DNA of 7,812 nucleotides from Methanolinea sp. UBA275. Lineage in GTDB: Archaea > Halobacteriota > Methanomicrobia > Methanomicrobiales > Methanospirillaceae. The stretch's first letter is position 1; every line of letters starts with the position of its first letter. Both the position numbers and the translations under genes were made by a program. The stretch covers positions 1 through 7,812 of the forward strand of contig DAWU01000038.1 of NCBI GenBank assembly GCA_002506105.1, given 5' to 3'. Under the pieces are notes generated by a model, which was not told the DNA's origin, made no database searches, and was given only the letters and a program-made list of their open reading frames with translations. Below, in pieces: positions 4,606-7,812 of the stretch.

Positions 4606-7600
4606 TTACCGCCACTTCCCCTGTGGCACCATAATCTCGAAACGGGCTCCCGTGCCTTCCACACCGGTCTCCCGGATGGTAATGCCGGTCAGGGCGAGAA
4701 CCTCCCTGGCAAGAAACATGCCAAGACCGGTGTTCTTCCCAAACCCCCGTTCGAAGATATGTTCCTTGTCTTTTCCGGGAATGCCGACACCGTTGTCTTC
4801 CCACACAATTACCAGGTCATCACCCGACTTCTGGCATGAGACCCGTATCCCTGTCACCCGTTCACCATGCCGGATCGAATTGTCGATGAGGTTGAAGAAG
4901 ACCTTCTCAAACATGGGGCTCGCGAACACTGAGATATTTTCCACGTCTGCGATCAGCGCGATCTCTTCCGGGACCTTGATGCGGCGAATGATCATGGCCA
5001 AATCCAGCCATTGTGGCTCGTGCGTGCCGAGATCCTGGTAGATACGTGTGAACTCAATCTGGGACCTGATATTCGTAGCAGTCAATTCCATCTTCCGCAA
5101 AAATTCCGGAACACGTGGATTTGCAGGTTCCTCTTCTGCAAGGTGAAGGTACCCAAGGAGGACGGTCATATTATTCAGAATGTCGTGGCGGGTGATACCC
5201 GTCAGCAGGTTGAGCTGGCGATTTGCCAGTCTGAGCGCCTCTTCTGCCCTCTTTCGTTCGGTGATATCCTGGTTAACCCCACGGGTCCTGATTGTCCTGC
5301 CTTTTTCATCCTTGATGACTTTGATCAGGACAACGATATGCCGGACTTCGCCATCCCTCCGGATGATGCGATGCTCGCACTGCGAGATGTATCCGGGATC
5401 GGTGGTCTCCATCGCCTTTTTAACCTCATCGGCAACCATGCCCTGGTCACCAGGGTGGACGAATTCCCGGGCATACACGTCTGCCGCCATACGTGTACCT
5501 CCCTCGCTCTCCGCTGTGGTGCCATAGAGGGCATAGAACCGGTTATCGAACGTGAACATCCCTGTTGCGACATCGTATTCCCAGTTTACCAGGTGTGCAA
5601 GGTCTATTGCCTCTGCAAGGCGCTGCTGGCTCTCCGTCAGTGCCCTTTCAATTCTGATCCGCTCAAGCTCGGCGGAGGCTTTCACCGCAATGATATCCAG
5701 GAATTCCTGCATTGCATGTGAGGGTAAAAGCGGACAGCGTGATAAGACGCACAAGATACCAATCACGGTTCCTGTCGAATCCCGGAGCGGCGTGCCGGCA
5801 TATCCCTGGATATTCAGGTCCGAGAGATCTTTGCTCTCGGGAAAGAGTATGGCTGCGTTATCCGGGTAGATGCAAAATCCCTTCTCAGCCACGTTTTCGC
5901 AGGGTGTACCTTTGAGAGAATAGAAGAAATTATCAATATCATTTCCATCAAGCAGCATGGCAACGGTTTTGACTCTCTCTCTGTCAGGCTGGATCTCCCC
6001 GATCATGACGCAGTCTGCCCCGAGATGTGAACTTACGTTCCTCGTGAGTGTTTTGAATGAATCAATGCCAGTGACACCAGCCATGCTTCTGGTAATGGCC
6101 TGGAGCGCCTCCTCCGTATTTTTTCGTTCGGTAACATCCTCGACTGTCGAGAGGATATGCGGTTCTCCTTTCATCATGATGATACCGGATGAGAACTGGC
6201 AGATCCGGATATCACCTGATTTCATCCGGCATTTCAGTTCCATCCCATGTATCTCGCGCTGTTTTTTGAGGGTGGAGATAAAATCCTTGTACTCGGCCGG
6301 GTCGACAAAGAGGCCCAGTTCTTCTGAGGTTCTGCCAATCACCGCATCATGGGTAAATCCGGTGCTCCGCATGAATGCATCATTGATATCAGTAAAAGTT
6401 CCCCTGGTTGCCGAGACGAGGGTGAGCGATACGGGGCTGTGCCGGAAGACAGTGGTGAATTTTGATTCGGATTCACGGATTGTGGTTTCAGCCCGCTTCC
6501 TCTCCGTTATATCGCGCATCGAGACCAGCATTGCGGGGGCATTTTCATATTGTATCTTTTTCCCGATACATTCGACCCATACCTCCCTTTGTTTCGCCGT
6601 AATGAGCTTGTAGGAGACCAGGTAGGCATCAATACCCTGCGAGACCTGGGTGATATCCCTCAAGACATCGGCCTGTGATTCTGGTGCGACAAAATCGATG
6701 ACGTTTTTCGTTGCGAGGACTTTTTGGATATCATCCATATCGACAATGGTGCCTGCAGTATGGTTGGCAAAAAGCAGTGTCCCTGAGAAGTCAGTGATAA
6801 TGATACCCTCAAGGGAGAGCTCGACAAGAGCTCGGAATTTCTCTTCGCTCGACCGGAGGGAGTATTCAGTCTTCTTCGACTCGGTGATATCACGGATGGA
6901 TTCGATCGCCCCCGTAACCTCTCCATTCTCGTTGCAGAGTGGACATGCCCTGGCAAGGATCGATATACTGCGTCCCTTCGGATTGGCAAGGGCGGTCTCT
7001 GCCATGAGGGATGTTCCGTTCCTGCTGATATTCGTGTAGAGATGTGAGAAGCGATCGTCAGATTCATCGAGCAGATCGATAAGAATCGGGCGTGTTGAGC
7101 CATAGAAGGGGATGGAATAAGCGTAATCCCCCTTTCCAAGCATCTCATGTGCGGGAACGCCTGTCATCTCCTCGATCGCATGGTTCCACGCAATCACGCC
7201 CCCTTTTTTATCGATGGCAAACGTGGCATCAGGAAGGAAATTGATGATATCGGCAAGCCGCCGTTCAGATTCACGGAGGAAGCGTTCAGCCTGTTTCCTC
7301 CGGGCAGCCTGCCGGATCTTGTGCCTCAGCTCGGCGAACTGGGACTTCGGATCACCACCTTTCTGGATATAGAAATCGGCTCCGTTATTAATGGCCTCGA
7401 TCACGACTTCCTCACGGCCCCGGCCGGAAAAGAGGATGAACGGGACATCTCCGAAACGCTCCCGCACAGCCTTTAAAAATGCAATCCCATCCATCCCCGG
7501 CATACTGTAGTCGGAGATGATTACATCATATGACGCGAGATGGAGCAGATCAATGGCTTCCTGTGCGGAGATCGCGGTCGCTACCTCAAACTCCCCCCCT

Positions 7601-7668
7601 CTCTCAAGAAATATCCGCGATATGTCGCAGAGATCGCGTTCATCATCAACGTACAATACCGAGATCAT
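4606..7668 (-). CDS. Hybrid sensor histidine kinase: REC-PAS-PAS-PAS-GAF-PAS-HK
   Basis: A 1020-residue soluble sensor kinase with no transmembrane segment, so it senses cytoplasmic signals. An N-terminal receiver domain (1-120) has the acidic pair Asp8/Asp9, phosphoacceptor Asp53 in ISDYSMPGMDG, Ser81 and Lys103. PAS domains lie at about 137-262, 274-391 and 398-516, each closed by a D-I/V-T-E-x-K linker. A GAF domain (about 530-670) and a fourth, PAS_3-like, PAS domain (about 680-805) follow. The transmitter has the H-box TGITRHDILNNM with His828, an N-box NLIDNSIRHG (Asn926, Asn930), G1 box DNGVGIP (958-964) and G2 box GLGMFLAREV (981-990), so it looks catalytically complete. The HDILNNM form differs from the usual H-E-L-R-T box and is, to my knowledge, common in methanogen kinases. 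No separate output regulator is adjacent. The N-terminal receiver probably takes phosphate from an upstream kinase and gates this one. The ATG at 7668 is preceded by AGGT five bases upstream and starts exactly at the receiver's first strand. Ligands are unknown. Confidence 0.92.
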   Translation of the reverse strand: MISVLYVDDERDLCDISRIFLERGGEFEVATAISAQEAIDLLHLASYDVIISDYSMPGMDGIAFLKAVRERFGDVPFILFSGRGREEVVIEAINNGADFYIQKGGDPKSQFAELRHKIRQAARRKQAERFLRESERRLADIINFLPDATFAIDKKGGVIAWNHAIEEMTGVPAHEMLGKGDYAYSIPFYGSTRPILIDLLDESDDRFSHLYTNISRNGTSLMAETALANPKGRSISILARACPLCNENGEVTGAIESIRDITESKKTEYSLRSSEEKFRALVELSLEGIIITDFSGTLLFANHTAGTIVDMDDIQKVLATKNVIDFVAPESQADVLRDITQVSQGIDAYLVSYKLITAKQREVWVECIGKKIQYENAPAMLVSMRDITERKRAETTIRESESKFTTVFRHSPVSLTLVSATRGTFTDINDAFMRSTGFTHDAVIGRTSEELGLFVDPAEYKDFISTLKKQREIHGMELKCRMKSGDIRICQFSSGIIMMKGEPHILSTVEDVTERKNTEEALQAITRSMAGVTGIDSFKTLTRNVSSHLGADCVMIGEIQPDRERVKTVAMLLDGNDIDNFFYSLKGTPCENVAEKGFCIYPDNAAILFPESKDLSDLNIQGYAGTPLRDSTGTVIGILCVLSRCPLLPSHAMQEFLDIIAVKASAELERIRIERALTESQQRLAEAIDLAHLVNWEYDVATGMFTFDNRFYALYGTTAESEGGTRMAADVYAREFVHPGDQGMVADEVKKAMETTDPGYISQCEHRIIRRDGEVRHIVVLIKVIKDEKGRTIRTRGVNQDITERKRAEEALRLANRQLNLLTGITRHDILNNMTVLLGYLHLAEEEPANPRVPEFLRKMELTATNIRSQIEFTRIYQDLGTHEPQWLDLAMIIRRIKVPEEIALIADVENISVFASPMFEKVFFNLIDNSIRHGERVTGIRVSCQKSGDDLVIVWEDNGVGIPGKDKEHIFERGFGKNTGLGMFLAREVLALTGITIRETGVEGTGARFEIMVPQGKWR

Positions 7669-7731
7669 ATGGACCTGCTATTATTCGGACACTCAGAGGA
7701 AGCGGCTCAAAGGTATCCTGTTGGCCCCTCG

Positions 7732-7743
7732 TGTGAGGTCACA
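7732..7743. repeat. Short dyad upstream of the sensor kinase, possible operator
   Basis: TGTGA-GG-TCACA is a 5-bp inverted repeat 64 bases upstream of the kinase start codon. The minus strand then has an AT-rich CTATTTACTA (about 7745-7755), a weak TATA candidate. A dyad this short can occur by chance. Confidence 0.2.
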
Positions 7744-7812
7744 GTAGTAAATAGACGGAACCTGAGTGGGAAATATGTATTGTTTGTGTAACTGTTCAGC
7801 CTGTCCTGTGAG

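Noticed and set aside
5011..5721. Long plus-strand frame of 236 codons inside the sensor kinase
   Set aside because: It is antisense to conserved PAS and GAF coding sequence, has no motif of its own, and such open antisense frames are expected in GC-rich genes.
6400..7260. Repeats within the kinase PAS linkers (D-I-T-E-R-K type)
   Set aside because: These are the standard conserved PAS C-terminal linkers of tandem domains, diverged at the DNA level, and not a mobile or regulatory repeat.

Overview
The window looks like chromosomal DNA from a methanogenic euryarchaeon, most likely of the order Methanomicrobiales. This is an inference. It rests on archaeal TATA boxes placed so that mRNAs would be leaderless, U-tract terminators, moderately GC-rich coding sequence, and a large multi-PAS sensor kinase whose phosphoacceptor segment reads HDILNNM, a form I associate with Methanoregula/Methanosphaerula-type genomes. 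No rRNA, tRNA, CRISPR array, transposase or phage gene was seen.

Layout. On the left a small HNH-like zinc protein (minus strand, 66-509) is divergent from a flavodoxin-domain protein (plus, 581-1084). Two consecutive single-gene units follow on the plus strand, each encoding a 53-residue, strongly basic, low-complexity protein (1164-1325 and 1558-1719). Each has a TATA box about 25-30 bases before its ATG and no Shine-Dalgarno site. The 543-base stretch 1720-2262 holds no convincing protein gene. It does contain a T-tract terminator, several strong inverted repeats, and a promoter-hairpin-T-tract arrangement (2005-2145) that could be a small RNA gene. A 528-residue lipoprotein of the S13 (DacB/PBP4) D-Ala-D-Ala carboxypeptidase family occupies 2263-3849.

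On the right everything is on the minus strand. A 1020-residue hybrid sensor kinase (7668-4606) has the order REC, three PAS, GAF, PAS, H-box, HATPase. Downstream of it is a class I SAM-dependent methyltransferase (4475-3886) broken by a one-base frameshift near 4195. It converges on the carboxypeptidase across a 36-base spacer that carries a hairpin.

The genes do not form an obvious pathway. Each appears to have its own promoter, and the window reads as a series of mostly single-gene units. The parts most worth following up are the paired small basic proteins, the structured intergenic region after them, the murein-type peptidase in a presumed murein-free archaeon, and the broken methyltransferase.
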